Position numbers and translations under genes: made by a program
The notes under the pieces: generated by a model
Told to the model about the DNA's origin: nothing
The model's database searches: none
The model's input: the letters and a program-made list of their open reading frames with translations, nothing else
Assembly: GCA_011037195.1 (NCBI GenBank)
Contig: JAAEAF010000238.1
Coordinates: forward strand, 310,001-374,000
DNA length: 64,000 bases
Direction: 5' to 3'
Source of the DNA: Triatoma infestans
Lineage: Eukaryota > Arthropoda > Insecta > Hemiptera > Reduviidae
In this document: positions 18,728 to 29,777 of the stretch, piece by piece
Layout: each line of letters opens with the position of its first letter
Position numbering within the stretch: position 1 is the first letter of the stretch

Positions 18728-19131
18728 TTTACTACCTGAGCTTCCTTAAAGGTGGTACAATTTTATATATAACCCTTTCTTACTTAGATGATTTGAACTA
18801 AAAAAATAAAAAAATTCTAATTGAACAAGGTCAACCAGTGCGCTAACTAATCTATTTTGACGTCAGTGGGGGACAATGCACTATTACTGGGGCAGGGCAA
18901 TTAAACAAAAAAAAAAAGATAAAAATAAACATTAAAATGCAATAAGCAACTGGCCTTGAATAGAAAAAGACAGCTATATACACCTCACTCTACCCATCAG
19001 CACACCTATAGAGCAGCCGAGGAAGGGCGGCTTGTGGTGGGGGGCAAAAACTGCGATTCGGCCTGACGAGGGAGTGGGCCGGGGGGGTGGGGGTTGGAAA
19101 AGTGTTCTGGAACATACATTTTTACCCTACT

Positions 19132-19137
19132 TAAAAT
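19132..19137 (+). repeat. Target-site duplication TAAAAT, right of Polinton-1
   Basis: TAAAAT directly follows the terminal CT of Polinton-1 and equals 8787-8792. Beyond it the mariner transposase frame resumes. Confidence 0.85.
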
Positions 19138-19399
19138 TATGCCTTGACAGTCCCAAAACGCACAGTTCCACAATTTCTTCAGTCATAATTGAAGGTCTTC
19201 CGCTCCTCTGATCATCATGCACAGACGTACGACCGTTTTTAAACTCGCGACACCACTTGAACACACTCGTACGATTCATAGCTTTATCACCATATGCAGT
19301 TTTTACCTCATTATAAACCTCAACCGGAGATTTTTCCTTTCAAACGAGATAACGGAAGACGTCGCGTATTTCACACTTGGCGGGAGATTGGATTGACAT
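19138..19399 (-). pseudogene. mariner transposase, N-terminal half
   Basis: Minus-strand frame from ATG 19397-19399 (MSIQSPAKCEIRDVF). It shows the two helix-turn-helix motifs of mariner: EVKTAYGDKAMNRTSVFKWC and REFKNGRTSVHDDQRSGRPS. A stop near 19343 marks a small indel. After the second helix the sequence jumps within a few codons to FWDCQG, which normally lies about 80-100 residues later, so the first catalytic Asp region is deleted. Polinton-1 inserted just after this point. Confidence 0.85.
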
Positions 19400-19560
19400 T
19401 TTTCACGACATATTGTCGCGTCGACAGTTCTCAACGTACTGACCTCGAACTGGTCTCGTTGCGGAAGGGAGGAATCAGGCTACACGATAGTGTAGCCAAC
19501 ATGTCGAAAACAAAATCCCTCCTGCCGTGAGAGCCTTAGTACACTTACTTACTGGACATG

Positions 19561-22444
19561 ATAGTTCATGTACTATACGTTCTATTATTTCGCTACCGAT
19601 ATGGGGTGCTACCCACGCATGTAGATGCGCCACCCAAGGTATTTTCAACTTGTTCAATCTCCACATAGTTTATTTGAATATGTTTGTCTCATTATTTGTC
19701 TAGGCTTTTTTTTTTTTCTATCTTCATGATTTTTTATTTGCCTGGTTGATGATAATGTTGATATTCTTCAGCTCCTCTTCAAGAATTCTTTATGTAGTGT
19801 ACGTTTTCGACAAAATTTTGAAAAAACTGAAAAACCAAAAAAAATTTCAATAAAGGCTTAATTTCCGGTTAATAGATTTTACCAGAAACCTTCGAGTGTT
19901 AGATGCGGTAGTAGTAGTCAAACGGTTGAAGGAAGTTGCGCTTCCTACTTGTTCTTGAAAATTTCACAAGATCGCAGTACTTCCTGTTAAAGCAGTATAT
20001 TAAAAGTAAAATCCCGAAAATACTGGTTAAACATAGGGGTTACGGTTTGTATGTGAGTACACATCTGTCTCTGTTTACATTTTTTTGTCAGCCTCATTAT
20101 AAATGCACGCAAAATATTTATACAACTTGAAAGTCTTGTTTTATATATATATATGCAGGCAGAGAGAGAGAGGGGGGCAGTCATTACGGAAGAGAGAGAT
20201 CGCTTACAAATTCATTCTTTATCTCTCTCTTTCTGGCAACAAGTTTATATATTAAAAATAATAATTACAAAATATATCATTGGAAAATTCGCCTCGATGC
20301 AGGTTTACATAGTATAATAAAAGAATAATATTATTGTATTAATAATTACAATAATAATAATTATAATAATAGTAGTAGTAGTAATAATAATATTGTATAA
20401 ACAAAAAAAAAAAAATACAATGATGCACTCCTCATTAAAATGAATGACGCTGGACTGTTATCCAAACTACAGAGACTTGTTTTTTTTTTTATGACATCAT
20501 TATTTATAATGCTTTAAACAAATGAGAAGATACTGAATATAGTACTACAGTACTATACTAATGAAGTAATAAATATAGTATTTTACAATAAAATATCCAT
20601 TGAAAAAAAATTGTTCACTTTTGCACATCTAAATAGTTATAATGGAGTTGATGAGGAGAAAAAATTGGGATTGATTAATTAGACGAGATATGAAGACACG
20701 AGATGTGTTATAATATGGCTATATGCTTACACAAACTGCACCGGACTTGTAATGATTTTATAGATAAAATGGTGGGAGTAGAGATATGACACGATGCGAT
20801 GTATGGTTGAATCTGATAGATAGATGTCTAGATCTCTTACTGGCTTATATAGGTTCTCCCCACTCTAGTCTGCTTAAGTAGAGAGTCTGTTTTCTCTTGG
20901 TCGGGCTTGGCTCTCTCTCTTGCCGTTACATAGTGAAGAACTTTTTGGCTACAGTTTGCCTAGTTTCATCTCGATTTAGATATCGAATTTTATAGCGTAA
21001 TCTAAAGATTTTTACTATGAGTTTTGCAGGGGAATTTTGCAGAGAAATCTTTATAATTATAAAAACTGAAAGATTTACGAGTATCATGTAAATTAATATT
21101 CACAATCATCAATATTTACAAATGACTGTTGCCAAGCCCCCTAGTTTGCAGCGAATATTATTTTTTATTTTGATGGTCAGTGGAGGGAGTGCATATTGCG
21201 TGCTTATCAAATAATTTTCGAAATTGAGAAAATTTTGTGAATAGCGTGTATATGCTTACGTGTGTACAATATACGATATCGCAAAAATAAAAAAATAACA
21301 GAGGATGCTTTAAACTTGGAATGGTTTAGAATCCCCCCCCCCCCCACCAGCACATCTAATACGAAGGCTTCGTCAGAAACTATCAATCCGGCAGTGCGAT
21401 TTTTAATGAATAGTTTTTCCGTTTTTCGCGATTTTCTCGAAGATCGCTTTAACGATTTTTTTTTTTTTAATTTCGTATCATTTAATTGCCTGTTTTATTA
21501 AGAATATGGTCAAATTGAATGTTCTTTTTTTTTAGAAATGTACTTTCACCTGGATAATACAAGCTGTTTTAGCAGGTTGAATATGTTCAACTTGATTGCT
21601 GTAAATTGTTGGCTTTTCAGTTTTTCATTATTATTAATGGTAAAAATAATATATTGAACGATAGGAGAACAATCACATTTTATTGAATGAAGTGTAAACT
21701 AACTGGACTATAAAATAAGGAAATCCAATTCAGAACCAATCAGATTTAAGGATTTCATTTATTTATTTACCATCGGAGCTTTTTCAAGAAATTTTTCTTT
21801 CTTTTTTACTTTATTTATTTATTTATATATACCATTTAATTTTAATTTATAAATCACTCTATTTTTAAAGGCCATTTTATGTTTAAAAGAAATCACTCAG
21901 TATGACTTGTTAAGCGTTGCTTTGAACAAAATTCAATATCAATGGAGGCATAGCGTGCTCGTTCAGTCATCGTCACAGGAAAATGTAATTTGTGTTGGGA
22001 ATGACAAAAAAAAAAAAGTGGTTATAATAAAGATATTATAACATTCTAACATAATATTTCAATATTCAACGTAGTTTTTAGCGGGGATTACCGAGTTTGG
22101 ACTATAAAATAAGAAAAACAAAACCTTGTGTTTGCAGTTCAATAGTTTTTCAGAACTAATTTTCTATAATGGAGTTGTTCCTAAGTCAGAGAGTAGTCTC
22201 TGTTAACCAGAGAGAGCCTCTCTTCTCTCTGCTGGATGCCATTACATTTCCAAGAGATATTATTCGCAAAGATATAGCGATTTCTTTAATATAGGATAAA
22301 TCCGTCTACTTTTTGTTGCCCATAAAATAGGATTTTTTTTTTTTATAAGAAAGTTACAGAATTGAATTGTACTCACCATTCATTGGTACATTGCATAAAG
22401 CAAAGATAACTGCGAAGACTACAGTTAAACAAAAGAAAAAGTGA
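19561..22444. other. Gene-free stretch
   Basis: No supported gene. Contains dispersed repeat copy 2 (19958-20132), a TA microsatellite and GA-rich run at about 20142-20172, a TAA/TAG-rich tract at 20290-20400, and homopolymer C at about 21332-21344. Otherwise AT-rich and unremarkable. Confidence 0.5.
19958..20132 (+). repeat. Dispersed repeat, copy 2
   Basis: Same orientation as 4552-4727 and about 90% identical by eye, from AATTTCACAAGATCGCAGTA to the CGCAAAATATTTATACAACT end. It lies about 400 bp outside the mariner. Confidence 0.75.
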
Positions 22445-22804
22445 CGTTAGGCTAATAACAGAGCGGAGAGGCTATGACAGACTAGTTTGGTTGAGTGTTG
22501 TCTTTTACCATGCCACTCAGTAGAAAACTCCCTCGCTTTTATGGTGAACGAGCCAATTCCTGAATTATGCTTCTTGTTTTTTTTTAAGGGTGTAATTTTT
22601 AAGCACTTGTGGTAGGAGGTACTGCTACTCCTCTGTGACGACTTAAGAAGACGTATACGTGGATGTCTGAGCGTCTGTGAGGTCAACTTATAGGTGGACA
22701 TCTGTGGATGTCTGTGTGTTTGTTTATGAGTCCACCACAACATCCACAGGGATGATAAGGATACAGGTTAGTCTTTCACGCCGCTCCGCTCTATTAGCCT
22801 AACT
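22445..22804. mobile_element. MITE-like element with about 25-bp terminal inverted repeats
   Basis: Left end GTTAGGCTAATAACAGAGCG and right end CGCTCTATTAGCCTAAC (within 22778-22802) are inverted repeats with one 2-bp indel, about 358 bp apart. The interior has no transposase-like protein. A small non-autonomous DNA transposon is the simplest reading; no clear target duplication was found. Confidence 0.55.
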
Positions 22805-23929
22805 AATCTTCCTTTGTTTCTTGTCTGATGGTAAAGTCCCTGACAGTATCTCTGCTTTATTCAATATACCTACAAATCATGAGTATAGTTCCCTTCTCTA
22901 ACTCTCACTTATGCCACAAAATGCCATTGTCTAGTTTCTGCTGCATCAGTCTTACTTTCTACTGCACCCGTCTTTATTCAACTTCATCGGCCAATTTTCC
23001 AAAGGTTCCCGTCTACTTTCTATTATATCCGTCTGTTTTCTGCTATACCCAAATATTTTCTATTGTACTAGTGTGTTCTTTAATGTAATTTCCTACTTTC
23101 TGCGTACCCGATTTACTCCCACTCCCGATTTCTACACTCAAAGCGAAGTCGGAACAGTGGCAGTTAGATTACTAAAGGAACAAGGTCCCATTTGCTCCAG
23201 GCATAGTGGAGCATATTAGAAACTATGCGAAGAACTGGGCCTGCCATCTAATATAATGGCTTCTGCACGCAGCTTTGACTAGCCGTGACACCGGATAGAG
23301 ATACTTGGAAACATGGATCACCAATATTAGGCAATTTTGTGTGGATCACGGACGGCACCAGGACAGCAGACAGGGTGGCAGCCGGTTAGTGCGGTATCTA
23401 AGCCGTCTACTTTCTATTCAGAATCTCATTTTGACTGACTTAAAATTTATTTTTAAATATCATTTGTGCTATTTCTCCCCTGAATTCAATCCATAATGAA
23501 GAAATTCTTTCAAGTTTAATGACATCAGCATCCCTCTTTTCTGTATTTAATTTTAATCTTGTAGCTTTAATTCGAAATTAATTCCTACATTAAATGATTT
23601 GTCATGATATAGTATACGGTGCAACTAATAATGTCAAATAAATAAAGGAAATAAAAAATGAGCTCTTTTTACACCCTATTATCTCAACCTCTGGTAGGCT
23701 CTGTACAGTAAATACAGGAAAGAGAATTAATAATACAAATTGAGGTGAGAAATCTCGGGTGGGCTCTGATTAATAAAAAACAGCAAAAATATAAATTGAA
23801 TGAAAATATTGAGTGGACTGTAATAGGATATAATTTATAGAAAATGAGGAAATAATACGTTAAAAATTATATGGGAAAATAATGAATACATAAATTAAAT
23901 TAAAAAATGGGTAGCAAATATTATTTATC

Positions 23930-24265
23930 ACTTTCAACAGCCAAAGGAATGGCGCTTACCTTAAAACGCAGAATCCTGGTTACCCGTGCTGGAAGGCCCA
24001 TGTGTCCTTAACCCATATCGGGGTCCATGGGAGACGAGAAATAGGAATAAGGAAATAAATCTTATGTGTCTGTAACTCTTGATAATAATTAAATGGGCTC
24101 CCAGAAGTGGCACGGCAGGAAACCAACCGGGAGTAACAACCATGTGATTTCACAATGAGCTGCTCATGCAGGCCCGAGAGAACCGAGCCGCTAAGCCGAC
24201 AAAAGGACCAGTTTATTTACTACCCAAGAAAACCAGAAGTAAAAACTAGGGTTTTTAACAATTAA
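23930..24265 (+). repeat. Dispersed repeat family (copy 1)
   Basis: Shares with 49285-49665 the order AAAGGAATGG.GCTTACCT.AAACGCAGAA, a CCCATAT block, GGGCTCC.AGAAG, and GAAAACCAGAAGT near the end. Unclassified; could be the 3' part of a retroelement. No protein recognised. Confidence 0.6.
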
Positions 24266-24996
24266 GGACAACCAAACTGGCATAATTGTACAGTATTACA
24301 CTGTGACCTATTCAAGGAAGTGTTGCATAACGACTTACCTTCGAGCTTAAAATGGCGACTAACTAGAGGAGAAAATGCGTACGAAAAACCTCTCTCTACT
24401 CTTAGGAAACAGTCTAATAAATTAGTAATTTTTTTTTTTTTTTTTTTTTTTAATGTATATATATATGGCTTGGGTGTTTTAAAATTAGTAAATTATTATC
24501 AAGACAGTACAATACCCCCTCCAGAATAAAATTATTGTACGCCATTGGCGGCAAATTTGAATTTATATTAAAATTATTTTGTTACTTTCTACGGCATTTT
24601 ATTTTTAACTATTTGCGCAATAAAACTTTATTATATCAGGTGTGAATTACCCTTTTATAGGAAACCACCAAGAATAGTTCACTTCATTTTTCCTATGGCA
24701 TATGCAGAATGCAAATTTTGATAAGATGGGCACAGGATGCCAGTGAAATAACATCAAAATCTTCTTTCCTATCTAAATAAATAAATAAATAAATAAAAAA
24801 AATTCGTTTCAGGGAATACGTCCATTTGGTTGTATGGGACAACAACAGTCTTGGAGTCATTTGTAGGAGAGCCCCTGCGCTATCTGCATACAAATGTTCA
24901 ACGTTTTCCTTTCTGCTCTTCACAATTGTGAAACCAGACTACAATTTTGCCCGTGGAAAAAAAATCTACTTCTACAATATTACCTTTACCATGCAA

Positions 24997-24999
<3 letters not shown>

Positions 25000-25042
<43 letters not shown>

Positions 25043-25043
25043 A
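25000..25043 (+). repeat. (TA)n(GT)n microsatellite
   Basis: About ten TA units pass directly into about twelve GT units. Compound TA/GT repeats are common in animal genomes. Confidence 0.9.
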
Positions 25044-26529
25044 CACAGAAATACATCACAATACGCATGCGCAACCAACACTCACAAACATATTTTCCTG
25101 ACAATTTTTTTTTCCACCCCTTTTTCTTTTGTATTCTACAAATCAAACTTCTACAGCTTTACGTTTACATACTAGCAAAGAATGTGTACGACATATTTGG
25201 TACTCTTAATGCTATATAAACTTGAATGAAATAGCAACATAATGCACCCTCTGGTACAGTTAAGAAAAAAGTAGAAAGAAGGGGTAGATATAGTTGTTAT
25301 TCTGCTTACAAAGTAACATTACTTTTATATATTTTATGAGTTAGTAAGGGCTGTTATTTAAAAAGTTTTAGATTATCTGAATGGAAAAATAATTGAAAAA
25401 AATGTTGCGGAGGTGATAGTGATTCACCAGTAAGTTTTTCTAGCTGATTTCTAAATTTTACTTTAGATGCCTTTTACTTTTCTTTCTTTTTTTACCAAAC
25501 TCTTAGTTGTCTTTATCATAGAATTCGACGAAGCAACGGAAAACAGTGAACATAAACTTTAGCACTCACAAAACTACGGTACCCTAGAAATTTCTCTCGT
25601 CACTTTTCTAAATTACGCCTAGAATTAATGTCTACTATTTCAAGCAAGAACAAAACCACTAAGTGATATTAAATTTCTTGAAATTCCGTTCAGTTTTTAT
25701 GGAAATATCGAACAAAATTAGCTTCACCGGATAGGTAAAAGTTTTTCCCAATGTGATTTTTAACGTTGTGATCTTTTTAAGATAACTGAAATCTTTAAAT
25801 TCAATACGGTTAGGCCTAAAGACAAAGCTTTACTGTATTTTATGCTTGCTCCAGCAGAAGAACCTTATGGTTCTTACTCTTGGTATTTTAACAAAAAAGA
25901 TGTCCAAAATTTAAAAAATGCCCAGTTTTTATATCGCTGTGACTTTTATCAAATATGTGGAGGTGCCCTCCTTCTTGATGTGAAATTTTGGAGGGTTTTA
26001 TGTATAATGCATTATTTCATTTTTTCATTTGCTTGTGGAGATATTCCCCCATTCAAATAGAATTGAGTTTACAATAAAATAAACATTTTTTTTTTTTAAA
26101 GAAAACTATTTCCAATGGAATACTTGGATAAGAAATAACTGAACTCATAGAAAGAAATAAAATTTAAATAAAAGTAACTAACAAAGAGAGGGGAAAAAAA
26201 AACAAACAAAAAACACCATTCTTCAAGAAAAAATTACACATTGAAAATGTTTATTGTTTTTTTAACTGTTTAATAACCTTTATGAACTTTTTTTTTTTAT
26301 AAGTTTTATAATTTCAACCACACAGATTAAATGCCAAGAAAAGTCAAGAAATTTAACAATACTTTATTATACTTTCAAAAGTTACACGTTTATACCAAAC
26401 ACACAGTTTGAATTCGAAATTGGTTACACAAACGTACACAAACAGTATAATTAATATAGTAACTAACTGGTTCGACTGTCTCCTAAATATTCGGCACTTA
26501 TTCGAGAAGATGTCATCATGATTTTTATC

Positions 26530-26655
26530 AAAATAATCTCAGTAGTAGGGAAAAGAGAGTCCAGGTGCACATGACGTCTTCAACGTCGGATCTAAATCTC
26601 CCATCTTCATTATCAACGGTAGGGTGGAGACAAATTAAGAAGAAAAAATTATAAA
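26530..26655 (-). repeat. SINE-X tail fragment, inverted
   Basis: This is the complement of the body that follows the tRNA-like head at 27243: the GGTAGGGTGGAGACAAATTAAG and GACGTC...ACGTCGGAT blocks are both present in inverted form. It lies just outside the direct repeat that starts at 26692. Confidence 0.6.
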
Positions 26656-27242
26656 ATTAAGAGAAGAGGTGTTTATATATATATATATATATGTAGGATT
26701 GAAATTATAGGAATACTGATATTAAGAAGGCGTCTGTTCAAAAAACAATCAATGTTTAATGAAATTCTGAATACACACATAGCGAGACTCTCATGTAATT
26801 ATTACTTTACAATCTTTATAGATAGCTAACAACTTTTGCTTATAAAAACACTTAAAACACACAGCACTTCTTTAATTCACATAATATTTAACAACTTAAC
26901 CTTTTTCCAACTCCAAAACATCATAAACTGGATATAACCTTCATTGTTCCCTCTCTAGGTGGCAACACTGCCAAAATCGGCCCCCTCGCTCAGATATTCA
27001 TCCCCACATATATATAATTAAGCAGATGTCATATGATAATCTCAGTTTAAGAAAAAACTTAAATATAATACGTAATATAATAGTGTTAGCGGCGTCTCAA
27101 TTGAAAGAGAAATGCCGGAGTGTGACAGAGAGAGAGAGAGATTGACCTAGAAAGAGAAACGAGCAGAGAGAGAGTGGTGCATTAGAAGACAGACAGAGTG
27201 AGCGACCAACTTGACAGGACTTAAAAATACATACGATTCCAA

Positions 27243-27450
27243 CTGGCAGTGATGGTGTAATGGTTAGATCTGCCGGCTTTTGGAGTAAAAGGTCACAGGA
27301 TCAAAACTTGGTGTATTTTACAATTTTTTCTTCTTAATTTGCCTCCACCCTACCATTGTAAGTAAGGTGGATTTAAATCCGACGTTGACGACGTCATATG
27401 CGCCAGGACTCTCTTATCCCTACTACTAACCTCCCGTAAAACATTTTCAA
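27243..27450 (+). repeat. tRNA-derived SINE-X
   Basis: tRNA-like head with box A GATGGTGTAATGGTTAGATC and a degenerate box B (GGTCACAGGATC), followed by a body with CTTAATTTGCCTCCACCCTA and GCGCCAGGACTCTCTTATCC. The same unit recurs at about 41705-41910 in the right direct repeat, and a related head plus 'TTGCCTCC...CCAGGATGCG' body is at 52578-52790. Confidence 0.65.
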
Positions 27451-27529
27451 TATTAAAAAAAAAAGAGATCTCTAAATTAGAAAAGAAATATTATGTACTT
27501 ATTAATTTTTTTTTTTTAATTAAGGCGCG

Positions 27530-27740
27530 CAACAGCTACGGTCATTTGCGCCCGGAGCCTTCTCAGTGCACTGCCGGCCTCCGGACAGTGTTCTCTTATT
27601 ACAGACAACACTGTCCATCACCGGACAGTGAGCTGTAAAGGCTCCTAGGAAGAGAAAATATAAGGGCAGCACGGCTGGATTCGAACCCGGAATCTCCGCG
27701 TTACTAGTCCAGCGCGCTACCACTGAGCTAACCCCTTCCT
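27530..27740 (-). repeat. tRNA-derived SINE-Y, minus copy
   Basis: Minus strand begins with a tRNA-like head (TTAGCTCAGTGGTAGCGCGC, box B GGTTCGAATCC) and continues into the CACTGTCCGG...CCGGCAGTGCACTGAGAAGG body. Matches the family at 28375, 41985, 42835 and 56024. Confidence 0.75.
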
Positions 27741-28374
27741 TCTTATTAATTTGAACATTGTTCAATTATTTTATGGAATACAATTTTTTTAAATTTGCTT
27801 CTTATATCTAAATAAATAAGTTACAATATAATATTGCCGATTTAAATCGCTCCTATTTTTATTGTTTAAGTTATAAAATAGTAGATATCATGTAATAACA
27901 TTATCAGATATTTAAATTATGAACATTTTCTACTTCATATTTCAAAATATATTTATTTCTAGGCACCTCACAAATTGGGCATACAATCAGAAAATGGTAT
28001 AGACTTGCTTCTATTGTTACATACCAAGCATTCAATGTCACCTTGAAATTTATAAAAATCTACCATTGTAAACAATTCTAAAATAAAGAGGTTGACGTAT
28101 TCGTATTCTGAGTTTGGAAATAGGTATTCTTTTGTATTTAAATACTGCTCTCCTTCTATTGCTAAACTACTAATTAGAATTAAAATGGGGATGTATGACC
28201 GACTGAATATCAAGAGATATTTTGTGTTTTTTTTTTTATTTCTTTTTTTTATAGTTGTTTTTTTTTTAATTTGTGTTTTCAAGTTCGATTTTGAATTGAC
28301 GTTTTCAGCATACTCCTAAAGTCATAAGTTTATTTTCTAGTTGTGAAAACCAGTTGAATTTAATATTACAATTA

Positions 28375-28580
28375 GAGGGGGGATTAGCTGAGTGATTAGC
28401 GCATTGGACTCCCACACGGAAGTACCCGGTTTCGAGTTCAGTGCTACCCTTAGATTTTTTCTTCCTAGAAACCTCTACAGCAAACTGTTCGGTGATGGGC
28501 AGTGTTGTCTGTAGCGAGAGAACACTGTCCGGAGGCCGGCAGTGCACTGAGAAGGCCCCGGGCGCTAATGATCATAGATG
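28375..28580 (+). repeat. tRNA-derived SINE-Y, plus copy
   Basis: Head GGATTAGCTGAGTGATTAGC with box B GGTTTCGAGTTC; the body contains GAGAACACTGTCCGGAGGCC and AGTGCACTGAGAAGGC. With the minus copy at 27530 it forms an inverted pair about 600 bp apart, repeated in the right direct repeat. Confidence 0.75.
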
Positions 28581-28639
28581 TTAAAGCGCATTAAATTAAA
28601 AAGAAAATATTGCAATTTATTCTTAGACTTTTCAATTTT

Positions 28640-29000
28640 TCTACAAAAATTTTTGGAAGCCGCTCACTGTCTAACATGCCACCGTCGGAGCATTGTTTTT
28701 AAAGTACCTATTACGGTAGCGTCTAAACCAACTTCCAAACGGGCGAAGTGGTTAAGAGTGTTTTCGCGCCCACTGATATATGAATTTAAAATACTGTAGT
28801 TGATCTTTTCCAATTTTTGGCAATATAGTGGGGCCCACATTTCTGAGGGGTAAAGCAAAACCATCGCTTTCAGCAGTGTTTTCTTTGTGACTAGTGAATC
28901 TGATTTAACCTTTGAAAGAATTTCTCTTACTTTATAAGAAGCTAACTGCCATTTTTTAATGAATTTTTCCGCTGGTGCATTAACTAGTTTAATCCTAACT
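28640..29000 (-). pseudogene. Retroelement-like ORF fragment of unsure type
   Basis: Minus-strand frame without stops in its core, reading KTLLKAMVLLYPSEMWAPLY, NSYISGRENTLNHFARL and LKTMLRRWHVRQ. The 'L-L-Y-x-x-E-x-W' pattern followed by a Cys/His-free basic tail recalls the C-terminal part of LINE reverse transcriptases, but I cannot assign it. An identical fragment is in the right repeat (43100-43460). Confidence 0.3.
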
Positions 29001-29573
29001 TGTTAAAAAGCGCACAGAGAAAACCGGATGGAAATATATATATATATATATAGGGAGATATATATATGACATATATTTTGTACAATTTAAATAAAGTCTG
29101 CCAAGTTTATTCTTTTTCGTATCTAAAAAATTAATCCAAAGTAAAATGAAATTGTGAGCTGTGTATAATGGAACATTTCCTCTCATTTCGTCTAACCTAA
29201 AAGTAAATTAAATTACATCCTCAATTCAAATAAACTCAATTTGCCATGCCTTAGAGTTTGTGTGTGTGTGTGAGAGTAGGTAAAAAAGGGGCATTCTGAA
29301 ACACTCCAACATGGCGGCCGTGTTGTGTGAGCTCCTTGCCATGGGTTCAAGCGGGCTCGGTTAGATAGTTACCCCACCCTGTGCCCCGGCCCCCCTCGCC
29401 CTAAGTTTAGCCGGTTTCAGCCCCTTCCCTGGGTTCGACCCCCTCTCCGAGATAGTTACCCCTCCCTACCTCCCGGCCCCCTCGCCCCTAATTTTTACCC
29501 CCACCCTACCCCTCTCCCAAAAAAGTCCCCTCATCCTAGTTTTAGACAATCAACTGTTGGTATAATGGAACTT

Positions 29574-29716
29574 ACGCATGCGCAATGGAGTTTGCTGTTG
29601 ACCACACCTTACCAAATTAGTCAGCTTAAAACTGTTTCTCTCTCAACTATCGGTAGAATGGAATTTCCTGTTTTTTACGCATGCGCCGTGGAGTTTTGAC
29701 CACACCTGCGCATGCG
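29574..29716. promoter_or_regulatory. Three GCGCATGC palindrome motifs near the Polinton-2 terminus
   Basis: ACGCATGCGCA (29574-29584), ACGCATGCGCC (29677-29687) and TGCGCATGCG (29707-29716) lie upstream of ORF A at 29778. They match the NRF1-type palindrome TGCGCATGCGCA closely. The first two sit in a partly duplicated block spaced about 100 bp apart (GGTA.AATGGAA...GACCACACC). Regulatory use is inferred. Confidence 0.4.
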
Positions 29717-29777
29717 GTGTGAGAGAAAACAGCTGCTTTGAATAAATTTTTTTCCTCTTACTTTATTGTTGGTAACA

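Larger units (their letters stand above)
8793..19131 (+). mobile_element. Polinton-1: complete Polinton/adintovirus-like element without PolB
   Basis: An integrated element of 10,339 bp with 5'-AGTAGG...CCTACT-3' ends, a TAAAAT target duplication and about 1,665-bp terminal inverted repeats. Gene order: ORF A and ORF B (inward, in the repeat); integrase, fibre-like, DUF8207-like and packaging ATPase (minus strand); then PLA2/core, protease, penton, small protein, hexon and exo/BIR-like protein (plus strand); then ORF B and ORF A again. The morphogenesis set matches adintovirus/Polinton capsid modules. No DNA polymerase B is present, and the length is well below the 15-20 kb usual for Polintons. 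The repeats are nearly identical, so insertion was recent, yet protease, penton, small protein and hexon carry small indels. Confidence 0.9.
17465..19131 (-). repeat. Polinton-1 right terminal inverted repeat
   Basis: Complement of 8793-10456, from CTAATG at 17465 to the terminal CCTACT at 19126-19131. It starts 8 bp after the exo/BIR-like stop codon. It carries the integrase C-terminus, intact ORF B and ORF A. The abrupt inner edge inside an integrase codon run shows the repeat grew by copying the left arm. Confidence 0.9.
8271..19560 (-). mobile_element. mariner-family transposon interrupted by Polinton-1
   Basis: Both ends carry the perfect 23-bp inverted repeat catgtccagtaagtaagtgtact (8271-8293; its complement ends at 19560), quoted here because it defines the element. 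Between them, on the minus strand, is a mariner transposase: N-terminal part at 19138-19399, C-terminal part at 8365-8792. Polinton-1 plus a 6-bp duplication splits it. Without the Polinton the mariner is about 945 bp, shorter than the usual 1.3 kb because the middle of the transposase is deleted. No clean TA duplication is visible at the outer edges. Confidence 0.85.
22805..26691. other. Gene-free stretch with repeats
   Basis: No supported gene. Holds the dispersed repeat at 23930-24265, a T-run at 24429-24451, TA/GT microsatellites at 25000-25043, an inverted SINE fragment at about 26530-26655 and a TA tract at 26673-26690. Other DNA is AT-rich without recognisable structure. Confidence 0.5.
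26692..29274 (-). repeat. Long direct repeat, left copy (probable 3' LTR)
   Basis: From TGTAGGATTG (26692) to a (GT)n tract this matches 41160-43730 closely, with long identical stretches in the right half. The other copy is next to a primer-binding site and a gag remnant, so on the minus strand this would be the 3' LTR; its 5' side is cut at 29275 by the end of Polinton-2. Included are two SINE-Y copies, a SINE-X, and an RT-like ORF fragment. At over 2.5 kb it would be an unusually long LTR; a segmental duplication is the alternative. Confidence 0.55.

Noticed and set aside
24429..24451. T-run as a transcription terminator or poly-A tail of a LINE
   Set aside because: Homopolymer T/A runs are everywhere here and no element could be tied to it.
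24820..25220. Several overlapping open frames around the TA/GT microsatellite
   Set aside because: They exist only because dinucleotide repeats lack stop codons (YIYIYI, VCVCVC, THTHTH); no conserved protein features.
28305..28547. 80-codon open frame on the minus strand, present identically at 42764-43006
   Set aside because: It is the antisense of SINE-Y. Its conservation reflects the DNA duplication, not coding selection.
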